DNA from: Thermoplasmata archaeon
GTDB taxonomy: Archaea > Thermoplasmatota > Thermoplasmata > Lutacidiplasmatales > UBA184
Direction of reading: 5' to 3'
DNA length: 15,138 nt
Assembly: GCA_021823085.1 (NCBI GenBank)
Contig: JAKAPG010000003.1
Span: forward strand, 1 to 15,138
Position numbers and translations under genes: made by a program. Of the stretch, positions 14,239 to 15,138 are shown one piece after another (position 1 is the first letter of the stretch; every line of letters starts with the position of its first letter). The notes under the pieces were generated by a model. It was not told the DNA's origin and did no database searches. It saw nothing but the letters and a program-made list of their open reading frames with translations.

Positions 14239-14276
14239 CGCGGGTCCGGCTCGGCAATGCCCGGACTCGTCGAAAC
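14239..14276 (+). other. tRNA-Lys intron 2 (T loop, 38 nt)
   Basis: A textbook bulge-helix-bulge. The central helix is TTCG (14233-14236) with CGAA (14271-14274). The 3-nt bulges are AAC (14237-14239) and ACT (14275-14277). The outer helix is the T stem GGGGG/CCCCC. The inner helix has ten pairs, 14240-14249 with 14261-14270, including two G-T pairs. Cleavage after the second base of each bulge leaves the canonical T loop TTCGAAT. Confidence 0.92.
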
Positions 14277-14317
14277 TCCCCCCGGGCCCGCTCCCCCCTC
14301 CTCCTCATTGAGGTTCC

Positions 14318-14659
14318 ATGAGTCCCACCCGAGCCCGCGCGTCCTCGCGCTCAAAGAAGTCCGCCGCCAAGATCGCAACCCCGCCCCGGCCGTTCGTCGC
14401 GCACCACCTCGTCCCGCCGCACGAGCTCCTCAGCGAAGAGGAGTCGAAGCACGTGCTGGAAGAGCTGCGCACATCGATCGAGCGGCTGCCGAAGATCCTC
14501 CTCCAGGATCCCGGCCTCAACACCGACCCCGGGTTCGTCAAGGCGAAGGAAGAGGGAGTACCGCTCGTGGGCCGCCTCGTGCGGATCCGGCGCCCCAGCG
14601 AGACCGCGGGGCTCTCCATCGCCTATCGGGCGATCATCGTCGGCGTCGGAGGCGCCTAG
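14318..14659 (+). CDS. rpoH: DNA-directed RNA polymerase subunit H (Rpb5 homologue)
   Basis: The archaeal RpoH subunit corresponds to the C-terminal assembly domain of eukaryotic Rpb5 and sits at the lower jaw of the polymerase. The conserved core starts near residue 26: 'FVAHHLVPPHELLSEEE', 'LPKILLQDPGL', 'GRLVRIRRPSETAGLSIAYRAII'. A basic Ala/Ser/Lys-rich stretch of about 25 residues precedes it. The 113-residue length is longer than the usual 75-90 because of this stretch. The ATG has a TGAGGT site 3 nt upstream, so this mRNA has a leader, fitting read-through from tRNA-Lys. The stop TAG is 2 nt before the rpoB ATG. Confidence 0.95.
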   Translation: MSPTRARASSRSKKSAAKIATPPRPFVAHHLVPPHELLSEEESKHVLEELRTSIERLPKILLQDPGLNTDPGFVKAKEEGVPLVGRLVRIRRPSETAGLSIAYRAIIVGVGGA

Positions 14660-14661
14660 GG

Positions 14662-15138
14662 ATGCGCGAGATCGTAGATGCGTTCTTCCGGGAGCGCTCG
14701 ATCGTCAACCACCACCTCGCGAGCTTCAACGACTTCCTGCCGACAAACGACAACCCGAACTCGCGCATGCAGCGCATCGTCGACGAGTCGCGCGTCAGCG
14801 AGGACTCGACGGAACGCGGGATCGTCCGGCTCGACGTTCAAAAGACGAAGAGCTCGATCTACGTGCGCGTCGGGCGCCGCCGCGACCCTCGCACCGGCCT
14901 CGTGAGCCCGTCGGCCGAGCCGACGATCTTCGTGGGCCAGCCGTTCGTCAAGGAGCCCGTGGGCTCGAAGCCGACGTTGACCCCGATGGAGGCGCGCCTT
15001 CGCAACCTCACCTACCAGGCCCCGATCTTCCTCAATGTCACGGTCGTCGAGAATGGCGTCGAGCGCGCGCCCGAGAACGTGCACATCGGCGATCTCCCGA
15101 TCATGGTCAAGAGCCGACCGTGCAACCTCAACCGGGTG
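14662..15138 (+). CDS. rpoB: DNA-directed RNA polymerase subunit B, N-terminal part
   Basis: The first 159 codons of the second-largest RNA polymerase subunit, running off the end of the window in an open frame. Recognisable N-terminal features are 'IVNHHLASFNDFL' (14-26), 'EARLRNLTYQAPIFLNV' (112-128) and 'IGDLPIMVKSRPCNL' (143-157), all standard for the protrusion domain of archaeal/eukaryotic RpoB. Whether the subunit is whole or split into B'' and B' cannot be seen here. It starts 2 nt after the rpoH stop, so it is co-transcribed, in the usual archaeal order H-B. Confidence 0.97.
   Translation, partial: MREIVDAFFRERSIVNHHLASFNDFLPTNDNPNSRMQRIVDESRVSEDSTERGIVRLDVQKTKSSIYVRVGRRRDPRTGLVSPSAEPTIFVGQPFVKEPVGSKPTLTPMEARLRNLTYQAPIFLNVTVVENGVERAPENVHIGDLPIMVKSRPCNLNRV

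Larger units (their letters stand above)
14148..14290 (+). tRNA. tRNA-Lys (UUU) with two non-canonical introns
   Basis: After removal of two introns the three exons (14148-14168, 14200-14238, 14277-14290) form a 74-nt cloverleaf. The acceptor stem GGGCCCG/CGGGCCC is perfect. D stem is GCTC/GAGC with loop AGCCCGGTA (G18G19 present). The anticodon stem GCTGG/CCAGT has one G-T pair, with loop CTTTTAA and anticodon TTT. Variable loop is CGGCC. T stem is GGGGG/CCCCC with loop TTCGAAT. Discriminator is G and CCA is not encoded. Introns sit in the D loop (between positions 20 and 21) and T loop (between 59 and 60), and there is none at the usual 37/38 site. Without splicing the T arm cannot fold, which strongly supports both junctions. 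Standard tRNA finders may miss this gene. A small SD-led rpoH follows after 27 nt. Confidence 0.93.

Noticed and set aside
14148..14248. tRNA ending at the first 3' acceptor-like CGGGTCC (14240-14246)
   Set aside because: It pairs with the 5' end through one G-T, but leaves no 3' half of the T stem. The CGGGCCC at 14283-14289 pairs perfectly and the intervening bases form a canonical splice motif.
1..15138. CRISPR arrays, insertion sequences, prophage or defence genes
   Set aside because: No direct repeat arrays, transposase motifs or terminal inverted repeats were seen. All recognisable genes are chromosomal housekeeping or surface functions.

Overview
The window reads as chromosomal DNA of a G+C-rich archaeon, most likely of the Thermoplasmatota. 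The evidence is: separate archaeal RNA polymerase genes rpoH and rpoB side by side; a UPF0147 protein and a stand-alone Lrp/AsnC (RAM) domain protein; PurS plus the small form of PurL; a Dph6-type diphthamide enzyme; TATA-like boxes about 27-30 nt before ATGs that have no leader; a tRNA interrupted by bulge-helix-bulge introns; and a secreted protease with the 'FTESGLP' type repeats familiar from Thermoplasmata thermopsin-like proteins. A terrestrial or acidophilic lineage is a guess from the acid-protease content. It is not shown by the sequence.

Layout. Bases 1-393 (+) hold the C-terminal end of an MFS transporter. Converging on it is a minus-strand block, read from right to left: an acyl-CoA mutase large subunit (4162-2453), folC (2490-1024, broken by one in-frame TAG) and endonuclease III (1027-173). 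The nth tail runs on antisense into the MFS gene. Bases about 4197-4982 have no convincing gene. A second minus-strand operon starts at 9120: purS, purL (ATGA overlap), dph6 (11 nt gap) and a class I methyltransferase. Divergent from purS is a 1262-residue surface protein (9287-13075, +). It combines an S53 sedolisin protease, a thermopsin-like region, two beta repeats, a membrane anchor and a cytosolic zinc ribbon. Then, all on +, come a 57-residue unknown protein behind a strong TATA box, a RAM-domain protein, UPF0147, tRNA-Lys(UUU) with two unusual introns, rpoH and the start of rpoB, which runs off the window.

How the parts fit. PurS and PurL are two subunits of FGAM synthase. The PurQ glutaminase is not in the window. 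Dph6 finishes diphthamide on elongation factor 2. The mutase carries the active-site signature of isobutyryl-CoA mutase rather than methylmalonyl-CoA mutase, so a role in branched-chain acyl-CoA turnover is likelier than the default annotation. The right end is information processing: tRNA-Lys appears to lie in the leader of the rpoH-rpoB transcript.

The best second-look items are the two-intron tRNA-Lys, the S53/thermopsin-like membrane protease with a cytosolic zinc ribbon, the ICM-type mutase residues, the amber codon in folC and the nth/MFS antisense overlap.
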